Positions 20,298 to 31,639 of a DNA stretch of 64,000 nucleotides are shown here, piece after piece. The DNA is from Heterobasidion occidentale (Eukaryota > Basidiomycota > Agaricomycetes > Russulales > Bondarzewiaceae): the NCBI GenBank assembly GCA_039111635.1, contig JBCAQO010000016.1, positions 1 to 64,000 on the forward strand, written 5' to 3'. The translations under genes and the position numbers were made by a program. Below the pieces are notes generated by a model. It worked only from the letters and a program-made list of their open reading frames with translations, was not told the DNA's origin and searched no databases. Each line of letters opens with the position of its first letter. Positions within the stretch are counted from its first letter, which is position 1.

Positions 20298-20916
20298 TGT
20301 TACGAACTGCTCGTTCAGTAACCCAAGAGTAACAGGTTCTTCCCTAGGTCACACAATGGACTGAGTGGTGGACGAAGTCTCGACTGTATCAGGTATCGAT
20401 ACAGGAGGGAATAGTGATTGACTCTAAGAGTCCTGTATGCGTAGATGCAGGGAAACGAAGAGCTTCGTATTCGAAGATACGAATGAACGAAGAGAATAGA
20501 CTGAAGATCCTCAGCCTATTCTATGGGCCTTATATACTGTATAGGGTATAGGGTAAGAGTCCGTGTGCTTCTCCAGGTTCCCATCCCAGGAGAATTGTGG
20601 TCGCCGTCTCTCTCAACCGGTGCCTACTCTTGTACTTCTCTAGTCGCACTGATCCATCATGGTGCGACGAGGTGCTTACCATAAGCCCTAAGCCCATGGC
20701 ATGTGAATGCCTCTCTTATTACTGTGTGAACTCTGTGAGTCTCGTGTCCCTCCAATATAGCCCCTACCGATGTCTTGAAGAACCATCGGTCTTGTCGGCT
20801 CCTAAGGACACGCCGAATACCTTGGTGTACGCTCCGTAGTGGAGCCGCCTAGCATGTGATGCTTGATCCATCGGTTAGACCGACCCGAAAGGGCCCCGAT
20901 CGGTCAAGTCATAACA
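20298..20916 (-). repeat. 5' LTR of A1, with core promoter
   Basis: This LTR is nearly identical to 10133-10752. Read on the minus strand it starts TGTTATGACTTGACC and has TATATAAGG, then the start sequence AGTCTATTCT about 34 bases on, then hairpins, and ends CGTAACA. It carries one base change that breaks a stem present in the 3' LTR (ATGCAGG for ATACAGG near 20446). Confidence 0.93.
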
Positions 20917-22841
20917 CACAGTGTTTTCATGCTCATTTGCACAGCAGTTGTACTGCGAGACCGAACGACTTGAATGAATTTAGCGAGGGACCAGGGCAGC
21001 GCTCGCATGAGCACACATATCTCCTTCAAAAACATTTTGACCTCAAGATGTTGTGGGATGAATATGGGATTGTTGGTAATATAATGGTATGTCCTTTGCC
21101 GACAATCCACGTGTTTCTGGGTCTAAAATGTGTTCACGCTTGGTGCTCGGAGCCTTTTACCGCAAGTTTCCCTCGTGCTGATATCCATGAACTCCTCACT
21201 CCCGACCTCCTCCACCAAATCATCAAAGGGACCTTTAAAGACCACCTCGTGAGTTGGGTAGAAGAATACTTGGTGCTCGTCTATGGGAAAACTGGCATGG
21301 CTGACATCATGGCCGATATTGATCGCCGGTATGCTGGAACTATGCTTCCGCTGTGCATCTCTACTTACCAAGATTCCAGGATTGCGGCTGTACCCAGCTT
21401 CCCTGCCCTTAGACGTTTCTATCAAGGACGAGGCTTCAACCAGTGGATGGGTGATGATTCAAAGGCACTAATGAAGGTAAACATGTCTTATAAACAATCT
21501 TATATACTTACCAACATACACATAGGTGTATCTGCCCGCTATCGCAGGCCATGTACCTAGTCAAATGGTTCGCGCCATCAGTGCATTTTTAGATTTCTGT
21601 TATCTGGCTCGGCGCGATGTGTTAGACGAGACGACACTCAACACTATGGACGACACCCTCAAGAGATTCCATGCCAACCGTGTTATATTACAAGCATCTG
21701 GGGTCTGACCTAGCGGATTCTCACTTCCTCAACAGCACTCCATGATGCACTATTGATACCTGATCCAGAAGTACAGGGCACCAAATGGCCTGTGCTCATC
21801 TATCACCGAGTTGAAGCACATCAAGGCTGTGAAGGAGCCTTGGCAACGATCGAGTCACTTCGAAGCAGAGGGGCAAATGCTCTTGACAAACCAATGACTG
21901 GATAAGCTGGCAGCATCTCGCGTGGACTTTGTGAACCGAGAAATGCTTAATGGTCCGTACCTCCCTTTGTGGATTGATTGTGTTGCCCAGGATGAGGCTG
22001 CAGCTCTCGATGAACACGGTGCTAGTCCAGAAGCCATCGACGATGACAACGATGATGATGACGACGAGGATCCGGCTGTAGATGGTCCTCGCTATCTCGG
22101 CGAGGTCATGCTAGCGGTAAAAAAAAGTGTGTAGTATGGACTTCATCCGTACTTCATTGAACTCATCTTTTTTCAGTCCAAGGATATCCATGGCGGCTTC
22201 GTGACCTCGGAGCAGCCATTGGTCAACCTCACTTTATTGAACTCGTTCGAAGGTTTCTTTTTAATCAGTTATACCCTAATTCACCACAGTCGGCTTCTCA
22301 GGTCCCCCTTATCCAGTGTCCGCCTGCCTATGGCTCAGCTTCAGTATTCCCTTCCGCCCTCGCTGTCTACTACGTGCCAAGCGACCTCTCTGGTGTCGGG
22401 GGGATGCATCGAGAAAGAATTCATGCCACGCAATGCTGGAGAAAGACCGCTGCCCCATGAAACGACTGCATCTTTGCAGAGAAGAATCCGGAATTAGATG
22501 GCTTCCGAGGGCTTCACACTGCGCACGTCATCATTTTCTTTTCATTCAAGCATCAGCAGACAACCTATCCATGCGCCCTCGTTGAATGGTTTGTACCTGT
22601 TAGTGATGCACCTTGTCCAGACACCGGTATGTGGATTGTGGAGCCACAGATAGGCCTAGGAGGAGAGAGAGTCACTTCAATAATACATGTAGACAGTATC
22701 CTCCGTGGCGCACATCTCATCGGCGTCTACAGAGATGACCACCTACCTCGAGATTTCAAGTTCACTGACAAGCTCAATGCATTTGTTGCTTATTATGTTA
22801 ACAGATTCATAGATCATCACGTGAATGAAATCGCTTTCTGA
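20917..22841 (+). pseudogene. Plavaka-type (KDZ) transposase, C-terminal half
   Basis: The gene resumes after the CACAG duplication. Conserved pieces are LWDEYGIVG, FPRADIHELLTPDLLHQIIKGTFKDHL, YQGRGFNQWMGDDSKALMK, VYLPAIAGHVPSQMVRAISAFLDFCYLARR and the C-terminal MWIVEPQIGLGGERV..IIHVDSILRGAHLIGVY..FVAYYVNRFIDHHVNEIAF ending at 22841. Short introns lie near 21086-21160 and 21476-21527. An acidic stretch of Asp/Glu at about 22030-22075 is typical of this family's variable part. No terminal inverted repeat was found in the flank. Confidence 0.8.
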
Positions 22842-23275
22842 GTGCTTTTTTGATACTTTTTTCGAGTCTAGCACTTTAATCATCTTTTTGCCTCGCTCGT
22901 CTCTTAGTTTATCTTGTCGAACTTTATTTGATCGGACTCATAAAAGGTATTTTTCTCCAAGTTTCTAAGTTGGCTTAAAAGCTGATAAGATTGAGTAAGT
23001 GCAGAAAAGTTAGTCAAGTAATGTGATGCTTTCCTGATGGACCTGGGAGTATAGCGTTCGTTATCGAGCGACGAGCGTTATTGTCCACAATTTCACTGTT
23101 ACAAGTACAATCTATTCACCCAGAAGGTTTACTGGACTTGTCATGATTACCAATACTGACACATAAGCTGCGCCAGCGTTGATGGCAACACCGCTGTCTC
23201 ACGCTCAGGCCTTGTCTCTGAACTTCATCTTGAATATATAGCAGACCACACATTCTTGCACCCATAGCAAGCGCG
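22842..23275. other. Non-coding stretch, upstream region of the HNH-like gene X1
   Basis: The first half is AT-rich and shows nothing recognisable. From about 23185 the sequence is similar to 33960-34049, including CTCACGCT and the bases before the ATG. The duplication of the X-Y gene pair therefore includes some of the promoter. Confidence 0.5.
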
Positions 23276-25519
23276 ATGCCTATTACCAGGAAGGTCAAAA
23301 ACTTGAAGAGCACTGCAGCTGCGAATAAGAAATCAACAACGAAGAAGATTGCGCCAACGAAGACAGCGTCAAAGAAGGCTTTAACGAACACGATACGGAA
23401 GCAGACAATACAGAAAGGCAAACAGAAGGACCTTGGAGGTGCGTCGTATGTTGACTTGCGCATGCTTCCCCTTTTCAAAATATTTTTGCATCAGAACTTG
23501 TAGAAACATCAGAACATACCAAGCATCAGCAAACTGGAAAGTGTCTGTACCAACCTAGACAGACACTCCTAGGCCCCCAGATGCCTCTAGCAAGTCCCCG
23601 ATTAGACAGACACACCGGTGTCTGGACAGATATGTCTGGATGCACCATATATGGAAATGATTAGATAATTGTCGTCAATAGGACGACTGCAAAAATCAAT
23701 CTTCACTGTGCAGGAATTGAACCCAGAACCTCTTGAATCATTCACCAGCTGTAAGCAATGTTAAGACCACAATTATCCACTCCACTATATCACCATGATA
23801 CTCCTCAACAACATTTTGCTTACAACAAGCTTTTGAGACTTGAAAGAATTTTGGGATGCCTGAACTCAGTGAGGTGACATCTATTTTCGCATTTTTAGCA
23901 TCTATTCATGGAAGAATGATGGCATATGATACATCATTTGAGAGCTATGATACAGGAAAGTATCTCAATACCACTAGCAAGCTGATATTCAACAGATAGC
24001 ACCAATGACAGTCTGGTACATTACTGGGAATTTTCTTCTCAGCTCTTGTATTGAAAAATTTTGAAGCAGCACTGACATTACAAACAATGCCTTCCAAAAA
24101 TGTCCTCCTAGTCAGCTTATTGATAGAGCACCTTATCTGTCTAGATCTGGGCATACACAGACATCTAGCCAGATGTCCCTAGATGACCTAAGCATCTGGG
24201 AGTATCTGGGGCTCTGGGACTGGCTGGGACTGGTTACAGGTTTGCTGATGAGAGCAAGCGTCGCATGCTACCAAATCAACCCATTGCTACCAATATCAAG
24301 CAGTGTTTCATTACCCGAAAGCTCGATACAGAGGCCACAATTGAAGCATGTTATCTGTTGAACGAACACCACTGGGTGAACAATAAATGGGTGCGTTGTA
24401 CTTTGGTTGCAAGGAAGTCTGCATCCCAACTATGCGTGTAGCTTGCTCAATTGGAATGGTGGTGGGGCATGAAATATGACTCGCTTGATCTCGACACCGA
24501 GTCTAATAGAATCTACCGTCGGTCTTTCTCCGTTCCTCGGGGTAATAGGTCAATAAACACCGTTCATAGTCCGACAAGATTGGCTCCAATCATTCAAGAG
24601 TGGACAATGGATTCTACTTCCTACGTTCGACATCCTATGGAAAATCTCGTCTCACTACGGGAGACATTCGAGCTTACCACAAGACACCGATAAACCACCA
24701 CTTGAAGATGTATGTCAGTCATCTCTGGTTCAACGTCATCTCATCAATGTCATGAAATAGGTATATGGCGGGGCTGAAACTTTTGAATATCGACTGGTGC
24801 CACTCCATAGTAGTCTCCCCTTTATCCGTATAGGCCGTCCGATTGGGCCTACCTCTCGATCTAAGACTACGCCTGGTGGCAATCGGGTATCCTCTCATCA
24901 TTCGTATCCCTTCGACACCTTACCGACGCTCGTCTCGCGTGTAAAGCCTCACTTTGTTATCTGCGATGCTGGTCAAAAGCTAGCCCATACGGCACGGAGC
25001 GCTGTGCCTCCCATCGTGTCCTCGATCTATGGCATCGACGAAATCATGGCCGAAGGCATGCTCGACATGGTTTTGGAATCATATATTCTTTGGGGTAGTC
25101 AACGCCCACCTCCTCGATTTGCGTCATCACCTCGCACGCCTCGATGCATACCCAGTGCGACAGTGCTTTCTGCAACCTCCACCTCTTGTGATGGGCCATG
25201 CTTTTACAATAGGTATCATTGGTCGCTCCATCGTTGTAGCCATTGCATTGCTAGCTCGAATCGTTCTCGTTTTCGCCCTGTTGGCTCGACTGACCTGGAA
25301 CCTCATGATGAATTTTTGAGTCACGACGACACGGATGGCGACGCAGATAGCCCTCGATATAAAATATATTACAACAATGTTGTTCAGCATGTCGGAAAAT
25401 GGTTATCAGTCTCCTCACATCAAGTAGAGAAGCGGGGATGGACATCTTGGGTTTTAAACGATGGCCAGTTAGGCGACTACGCTCATGATCGGCCGAGAAA
25501 AAGACCAAGGATCATGTAG
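23276..25519 (+). CDS. Gene X1, HNH-domain-like paralogue (introns, carries a TE in its 5' part)
   Basis: Exon 1 starts MPITRKVKNLKSTAAANKK, a Lys/Thr/Ala-rich leader. Downstream exons encode CFITRKLDTEATIEACYLLNEHHW (an HNH-like core with Tyr where Y1/Y2 have His), then after a conserved intron LAQLEWWWGMKYDSLDL. The last exon encodes YRLVPLHSSLPFI, YPFDTLPTLVSRVKPHFVICDAGQKL and a basic tail (DRPRKRPRIM) that could be a nuclear signal. The layout and strings match the fungal HNH-domain family represented by Y1/Y2. A 721-base repeat element (23527-24247) sits between exon 1 and the HNH-like exon, probably in an intron. Function unknown. Confidence 0.55.
23527..24247. mobile_element. Small non-autonomous element with CAGCAAAC ends
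   Basis: The insert is present in X1 and absent from X2. It begins CAGCAAAC and ends GTTTGCTG (8-bp terminal inverted repeat), flanked by AT on each side. Subterminal regions are rich in AGACAGACAC, TCTGGACAGA and TCTAGCCAGA motifs in both orientations. It encodes no transposase. A tRNA-like segment lies inside it. Confidence 0.55.
23708..23800 (-). other. tRNA-like (Pol III box) segment inside the small element
   Basis: On the minus strand GGGTTCAATTCC fits a B box. ATATAGTGGAGTGGAT, about 55 bases upstream, loosely fits an A box, with CTTAACATT in the anticodon-loop position. The stems pair poorly, so this is at best a degenerate tRNA or a tRNA-derived SINE head. Confidence 0.3.
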
Positions 25520-25604
25520 TGTATGGTATTTACCGAAGATTTTGATATGTACTCTTATTCTTCAATGCATTCACAGTTCGCATTTCTAACATCGGTAGAT
25601 CATC

Positions 25605-26622
25605 TAGGGTTCCGTGAGTAATTCACGGACAGTTGTTAACAAATGTTAATAACATTTGCCTCTCCGAGGAATTTCTAACATGAGTTAATAACAGATTAAT
25701 AACAATTGTATATAAAGTGTTATTAACATGTTAAAAACCGATTTATTTACATGTTAATAAAGAAAGTGGTGTTAATAACAAGAAGTCACCAGCTCCAGTC
25801 AATCTCGGAGCTGGGAATGGAAGGGGAGCTTCAGGGGGGGGTGGGGGGCTCGTGGCAGTGTACCTAGGAGTATCAGATAGCAGATCTGCGAAGGCCTCCT
25901 CACGGATTGCGAACTCCTGCACGATATTGAGTGCAGAAGCCCGGCACGGGGGTCAACTCTGTCGGCCATCCGTGTCGTCGTCCGAGTCGTCCGAGTCGTC
26001 GTCAGAATCGGAGCCGTCCAAGGTGAAGGTGGCAGTGTCCACCATGTCAGCGGTGCCCTCGGGTGATGAACGAGAGACGGCAGCCTTGAGATTGTCTTCA
26101 AGATTGTGGAACTTGATGGTCGGGCGCTTTTTGGCACTTTGTCTTCGGTCTATAGAACAGATGAGCCGCAGCATGGGAAAGAGAGGGATGTACATACCGC
26201 ATGGGTGCCATAGGAGGTATTCCCAATAGCAGGTGATGCAGTTCCGCGAGAACAGTCTCAAAGCTGACGTCGTTTGACTCGGTGGACATGGCGCGAGCGG
26301 GGGGAATGGGTAACGGAATGTCCAGAGCGGGAACCGATGCAGTCCGAGACTCTGCACTCCCGGACAAAATTATTATTTTGCAGGGAAGACATAATTGTAC
26401 AGCCACAACCTTCAATATTTCCACCTGGCCCTTGCCCAAATATGTACATTTCAATGTAAATTCAAATGCTGATCATTATATACAATTTTGAACATTATTG
26501 ACATTATTAACATCGACATTGTGCCCCCCTGGAGGGGGCCTGTTAATAACAGTGTTAATAACAATGTTAATAACATAAGTTATTAACATGTTAGCAATTC
26601 AGGGATTACTCACGGAACCCTA
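25605..26622. mobile_element. hAT-like non-autonomous DNA transposon
   Basis: Perfect 18-bp terminal inverted repeats (TAGGGTTCCGTGAGTAAT) bound a 1018-base element. A perfect 8-bp target duplication AGATCATC lies at 25597-25604 and 26623-26630; eight bases is the hAT hallmark. The subterminal 100-150 bases on both sides are AT-rich with many TGTTAATAACA-type inverted motifs. The GC-rich middle (25800-26460) has no transposase. It has two minus-strand open pieces, one starting MSTESNDVSFETVLAELHH and one ending in an Asp/Ser run; these may be a captured gene fragment. Confidence 0.75.
26098..26357 (-). pseudogene. Possible captured gene fragment inside the hAT-like element
   Basis: A frame starting MSTESNDVSFETVLAELHHLL ends in CCCATGCG followed by GTATGT. 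A TATAG acceptor lies 48 bases on. The better-looking downstream frame, with KKRPTIKFHNLEDNLKAAV and an Asp/Ser-rich end down to 25953, is out of phase with that splice. Not recognised. Confidence 0.3.
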
Positions 26623-26870
26623 AGATCATCAGCATATGCCACAATGTGATATTGTCCAATGCCACATGCCACGCCACACCACAAACTCTCAATTTTCCGA
26701 AACCCTCCGTGGCCCATTGCTCTTCGTGCGCTTTGTCTTTTTAGCACTCCGCTCCACCATGGATTTGACTGCCACATCGAGGTGACTACAAATAGCTCTT
26801 GCCACTCTCATTTGCCGCCATGACCACCTCCCTTCTGCCGCCACGACCGCTCTCCTTCCAGACCCATATC

Positions 26871-27330
26871 ATGTTGCCCAGAAAAGACCGGCATGAGCAG
26901 CAATGGAAGCGCGAAGACACACCCAGTGATATCTCTAATCTAGACGACCTACCCCTCCAATGCCCAGGCGCTCTAGCCGCGGTGCTGATGATACTGCGGT
27001 ATCAAATGCCACACCATCTGCCCGAGAACTGGATTCTCTCTATACTCCCGAAGCGGAAACATCTTCCGCAGACCCGCCGTTCATCCCGCGAAGCAGGAAG
27101 GATTCTGATGGCTGGACCGTCGCACAATGGCTCGAGGCCATTGCTAAAGGTGAGACAATGCACACGGGTAGAAAGGAACATGCAGGCACATACGCGAAAT
27201 CAAAGGACGTGGCGAAGGCCCTAGACCGTAATCAAGGGCAATGCCTCTTGACGAGGAACCTTCCGGAATTTTCTGTTCAAGGATGTCATTTCATTCCCCA
27301 AGAGGAAAGAGACAACGATGAACTGGTTTG
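26871..27330 (+). pseudogene. Gene Y1, HNH-endonuclease-like, frameshifted and 3' truncated
   Basis: The fragment encodes REDTPSDISNLDDLP, WTVAQWLEAIAKGETMHTGR and an HNH-type core: QGQCLLTRNLPEFSVQGCHFIPQEERDND. In this family the Cys-His dyad (GCH) and following residues form the metal-binding nuclease fold. Compared with Y2 it lacks one C near 26955, which shifts the frame. Homology stops soon after the first intron donor (27328). The rest of the gene is missing. Confidence 0.6.
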
Positions 27331-27487
27331 TATCTACCCTTATATCGGTTACATAAATCACATGCCCATCAAGACAGAAAAGCGTGATCTGATGTGATGG
27401 CCCTTCAAGCGTCTTCGTCGCTGTCGCCGCCGACGTCGACGACCACCTTTTAAGTCACTCGACTTGTTTTAGCTTCTCGACGCCGCC

Positions 27488-28392
27488 TTGCACGGTGAGC
27501 TCCCTTCCTTGCTCTTATTGCGCAGCTAATTGCTTACGAATTCAGGCCTCGTCTCCTACGCCTACGACGACGACAGCGACTCGGAGCACCCACACCCGCA
27601 TCCAACCACCTCTACCTCCAACGTCAACCGCAACGCCCAACAATCCATGCCAGGCTCAGCCACAGATCACAATCCCATCGTGAGCGTCCCCATTGCTGCG
27701 CCGCTGCGCGCCCCGTTTCCCTCCCCCTCTCTCCTCGCCCGCGTCCTTTTGAAAACACCATCTCTTCTTCTGCTTGCGCCCAGCACGCGTCATCTATCCC
27801 ACAAACATCGGCCCCGGTGTCAGCTTCAGCTTCGGGCTCCTGCAGCGCTGCTGAAGGTAGGCACACGTTCGCTCTCCTTCCCATCTTTCTTCTTCCGTCA
27901 TGCATACGCGTCTTCTTACAAAATACACATGAATCTAGATATTGACGACCAATTCTGCAGCTCGTCGGACCCCCGTGATGTCGAACACATCCGCCGGCAA
28001 CGTGCCCACCAGCGCCAAACCGCCCATTATCATTCGCCGCCCTGCACACCCCAAGCCACACACGACTCGTGCGCACGTCTCTGATGATATTGACCCCTCA
28101 CCGCCTCCACCGCCGCCTCGCGCACGGCCTTTCGCCTCGACATCGACATCCACGCCTGCACTTGCACTTGCACATGAGCCGTCTACCATAACCTCTTCGG
28201 CGTCCATGTCGGCGTCAGCATCGATGTCAGACGGCGCAGGGGGAAGTGTGGGGCCCGGAGACGATGCGGACGACAATGACGCGCTAGTGCAGCCGCGCCC
28301 ACAGGACGAGCTCGCACGGTTTCGCCAGTTGGTGCGGCCACCTGATATTCCAGGCGTTGTCGACTGGGGGATCCCGCCGCCGTCTACAGAGT
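27488..28392 (+). pseudogene. HCNGP/SAP30BP-like gene, start codon lost and 3' truncated
   Basis: Spliced exons 27488-27494, 27546-27679, 27784-27856 and 27961-28392 read in one frame: a HGLVSYAYDDDSDSE opening, a Ser/Thr/Pro-rich middle with KPPIIIRRPAHPKP, and the family core LARFRQLVRPPDIPGVVDWGIPPPSTE. HCNGP proteins are transcription or splicing-related nuclear factors. The first codon is TTG where fungal homologues would have ATG. After STE the expected PCDP..AKLAQFH continuation is replaced by unrelated sequence (SIHSYVLIPN to a stop at 28589). It is probably a broken partial copy; an alternative start cannot be excluded. Confidence 0.5.
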
Positions 28393-29343
28393 CTATCCAT
28401 TCCTACGTCTTAATACCAAACACAGACAAATCACTCATACACTTTCGCCTCATGGCGGCCGTGCCCGCGCACGGCGTCGTCGCGCTGCTGCTGCGCGACG
28501 CCGGGGACGAGCCCGCGGGGATCAGCCCGCCGTGCGCGGTCATCGAGTGGTGCATGGCGCCGAACGGGACGCGGTACGATGGGCAGTGAGCGCGCGAGCG
28601 CGAGCTTGGCTGTGGGGTCGCTTTTTTTGCGGTTGAAGTTTGAGTTTGCTTTTCTGTGTCGTTTTTTGTGCGTTTGCTTTCTTGTGCTTTCTTGTTATGT
28701 CTTGGACGCGTCGCGTGTGTACGATTCGGGGCGTGCGTGGGAAGTGAGGGGTGGCGGTTTTCTTGGTGCGACGAGCGACGCGTGTACTCCCGCAAATGGA
28801 CTGTCCTATACACACTTTTTCTCTCTCGAGCGCGCGGGTCTCGCGAGGGTGGCACGCGCTGCCACTGCAGGTCGCGGAGTGGGCGTGGTGCACATTTGCG
28901 ATGTAACTCAACTTACCTCCGGTGTCGACTTGCTTCGCCGGCGCGCTGGGTGGGGCTTGCGGAGCGCCACCGCGGCTCTGCGAGGACTGCAGGATCTGCC
29001 AGTCGGCGATAGGGAAGCCTGAGGCCTTGAGGCGTGAGGAGACGAGTCCGGGCCCCTTGGTGGATCTACACGGACCGGGTGCACGCCGGCCCCGGTGCGC
29101 TGTGACTTGGACGACTTGTGCGTGTTGCGCGTGTCGTGGCGGTCGAGGAATCGTGCGCTGACGAGACGGCCTTGCCCGGCTCTGGACGCGTGCGCCCGCC
29201 TCGCTCGGCAAGAAAACACATATATCGACGTACAGCTACTTGATGACGCCGCGTTCAAGAAAGGAAGAAAAACACGCCCTTCAAAATCCGACGTCGGCAT
29301 CGGTGCCGAGCACCCAGACACCGCGCGATGTCGGTTCCAGCTG
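28393..29343. other. GC-rich stretch between the HCNGP-like gene and the sedolisin
   Basis: Open frames occur on both strands because of high GC, including a tail fused to the HCNGP-like core ending at 28589. None resembles a known protein. The segment is the 3' flank of both genes, which converge. Confidence 0.4.
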
Positions 29344-31564
29344 CTACAGGCCCACGACCCGCGCCAAGGCGGCGAAGTTCGGCGAGCCCAAGCCGGTCAC
29401 CTGTTGGCGATGCGTCGAGCGTCAGCATGCGAGATGAGCGAGAGAGCGACGACGTACGGGGTCCCAGCCGGCCGCTGCAGGGAAGCCATTGGTGCCGCAG
29501 CCGGGGTTACTGCCTGTCAAAGCCCCGGAACGGAAGGAGGGTGAGCGCCAGGGAGGGAGTGCCAGCAGAGCCCGAGCGATACGCACCGGACGTGATGTCG
29601 TTGAATGCGCTGGGGTTCTTGTAGATCAGGGGGTTCAAGAACCCAAGCGGGCTCTTGCCGGCGGCGATGAGCTGATCGTTGAGGAGCGCGATGACGCTCG
29701 CGAAGATGGGGCTCGAGCAGCTCGTCCCCGCCACCAATCCGAACTCGCCGCCTTCCGCGATGACGACATTCTCGGCTGGGGCTGCGATATCGGGGAACGC
29801 GCGCGACCCGCTCGCCTTGAACCGGCCGGCGTTGGTACTGCCGAGCGTGTTCAGGTAGGCCGCGACGGCGTTGGCTTGGTAGGTAGGGCGGCCAAAGTAG
29901 TTGGAGAAGCCGCCCCCTGAGAGAGAGGCAGCGACTTCGGGGTTGACGCCCTGTGTGCCTCCGACGGAAGTCACGCTGACATTGATTGGTATCAGTCAGC
30001 GGGGACGCCAGCGACAGAATGACACGGACGCACAAAGGGCAACTCGAAGGGAAAGTGGGGATGAAAGAAGAGCAGCTTTGAGGCTGGCTACCAGAGACGC
30101 CCCCGTCGCCAGAGGAGAACAAGAGGGAGACTCCGCGGGTGCCCAGTTGACTATAAGCGTTGCAAAGATTCCTGAAGCCGCACCACGTGAGTCATCAAAG
30201 ATATCTAACGCCGAAAAATCACGTACTGGGCGATATTTTTCGGAAGCTGGTTCTCGTTGAAACCGTATGATGTTGTCAAGACCTGGAACATGAGTTGAGT
30301 CTAGTCCACGAGTGCTCTCCTGGGTAAATGCCTACCTGAGGCGGGTCATCAAGGGCGAGCAGCGTATTGATTTGGTCTAAAAATCCGTCGACACCGTCTT
30401 TATTATCATCACCAACCGTAATGAAGGTGGTAGGCACGCCCGATGCAACACCGACGGTATAGTCGACGTCGAGACTCTGACCCCACGGGCATAAGTTTTG
30501 ACTGGATTGACACAAAGAACACTTACTGCTTCGGTGCCGGGATTACTTTCATCGTTCTGCCCGCCGTCGACACTCAGAACCCCAAAAGTGGTCGTGGACG
30601 GCAAATCTGGTCGGAATTCTTGTAAGAAGCCCTTCGAAACCAAACTCAACTCAGCGAGCCAAGATCATGAATCGACAACAAACCTGAAGATCGCTTGTAC
30701 TAGCGAACTGGTCGATGAAAGCCGATACACCGAGTCGATTGGATGATTGCGTAGCCGGGGCAGCAGGAATGCCATACTGCGCCTGCAGGCAAGCGGGTGT
30801 CACCTGTCTCGCGCAGGACGCTGGTACACTGTCTGAAGTCGCGTTTGAAGGTGGATTGGGGATGAGTTTCACATCCGTCTTGGTGAATGGTGGCCTGCTG
30901 ATCTTCAAAGGAAATCTGTCAAAGCCAATTTAGCCATCAAAAATGATACAGGACAGACTCAAAACGAGTTACGCGACAGTGGGATGTATGAGGCTGATGT
31001 GAGCCTTCAAAGAGTCAGGGATCGAGTACGACAGGGTGCGAACGGCGGTGACTCCGGTGTCAAGCTGCGTGAACGTCGCAAAGTTCGCGTCGAGGATCTT
31101 GTTGGCTTTCTCAACGGTCATGGGCACGAAGATCCAATCGCCTGAAGACGAGGCCTTGGAAGACTCAACGCCGTTGGATGACAACCATTCATCGACGGCT
31201 GCCACAGTCTCTGAGGAAGGCGCGACGAGAGCCTCGACCTAGCGCCAGAAGCAAGGCAGAGTGGTCAATGAATGAGTAGAGGATGTTGCGTTATGTATGA
31301 TACCTCTTCCTTGGACAGGTGCTGGCCGTACTGGGGGCTTCCGGGAGTGCTGACAGCGTAGAGAGCATCTTCTAGCCCTTTGGGATTGTTCTGTACCAGT
31401 GCAAAGCGGAGGCTGAGCGTCAGGTTAGCAGGGGCAGAGCCGCTGTGCACAAATCCGGCCGGAGGACCGTCAATGAGCTCGTGCACGCGCATGGCACGTT
31501 GGACATGCGGGTTAGCGTATACGAGAGCAACGAGAGAAGCCAACAAAGCGAAAGATCTGACCAT
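29344..31564 (-). CDS. Sedolisin (S53 serine-carboxyl peptidase, tripeptidyl-peptidase type), ten exons
   Basis: Exons on the minus strand: 31564-31304, 31238-30973, 30915-30684, 30631-30527, 30476-30336, 30282-30227, 30171-30034, 29975-29587, 29513-29458, 29400-29344. All junctions are GT..AG and all phases close, giving 566 residues. A signal peptide (MVRSFALLASLVALVYA) is followed by a pro-domain (to about 200) and the catalytic domain. Catalytic Glu287 and Asp291 lie in TEASLD, the oxyanion Asp376 in SSGDGG, and the nucleophile Ser485 in GTSCSSP. The C-terminal GWDPVTGLGSPNF belongs to the calcium site. The enzyme is expected to be secreted and to cleave peptides at acid pH. It is the only fully intact host gene seen. 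Confidence 0.93.
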
Positions 31565-31620
31565 GTTGGAGGGGGTAGAGAGCGAAGGGATCTCTGAAGC
31601 TAGATGAGGGAGAGCTTGAC

Positions 31621-31629
31621 TATTTTATA
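31621..31629 (-). promoter_or_regulatory. TATA box of the sedolisin gene
   Basis: TATAAAATA on the minus strand lies about 57 bases upstream of the ATG at 31564. It is followed by a CT-rich stretch (TCCCTTCGCTCTC..CCCCCTCC), a common arrangement in strongly expressed fungal genes. Confidence 0.55.
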
Positions 31630-31639
31630 CCAAAGGCCA

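Larger units (their letters stand above)
10133..20916 (-). mobile_element. Family A Ty3/gypsy chromodomain LTR retrotransposon A1, full length
   Basis: Two LTRs of 620 and 619 bases (10133-10752, 20298-20916) differ at only a few places and flank a minus-strand gag-pol. The target duplication CACAG is present on both sides (10128-10132 and 20917-20921), so this is an intact and fairly recent insertion. It splits a Plavaka transposase gene. Order in the sense direction: 5' LTR, primer site, gag, protease, RT, RNase H, integrase, chromodomain, ORF3, a 2.6-kb structured noncoding region, polypurine tract, 3' LTR. Gag, the protease-RT junction and integrase each carry frame lesions, so the copy is probably not autonomous as assembled. 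Confidence 0.93.

Noticed and set aside
28540..29211. 223-codon minus-strand frame in the GC-rich stretch, and overlapping plus-strand frames
   Set aside because: High GC leaves several frames open at once; the content is Arg/Ala/Ser-rich without motifs, and no splice pattern joins it to the sedolisin.
30066..30092. An extra intron in the sedolisin at a GGTAGCC site
   Set aside because: Reading through gives the conserved GGVSGSQPQSC and PTFPSSCP segment, so the exon continues to 30034.
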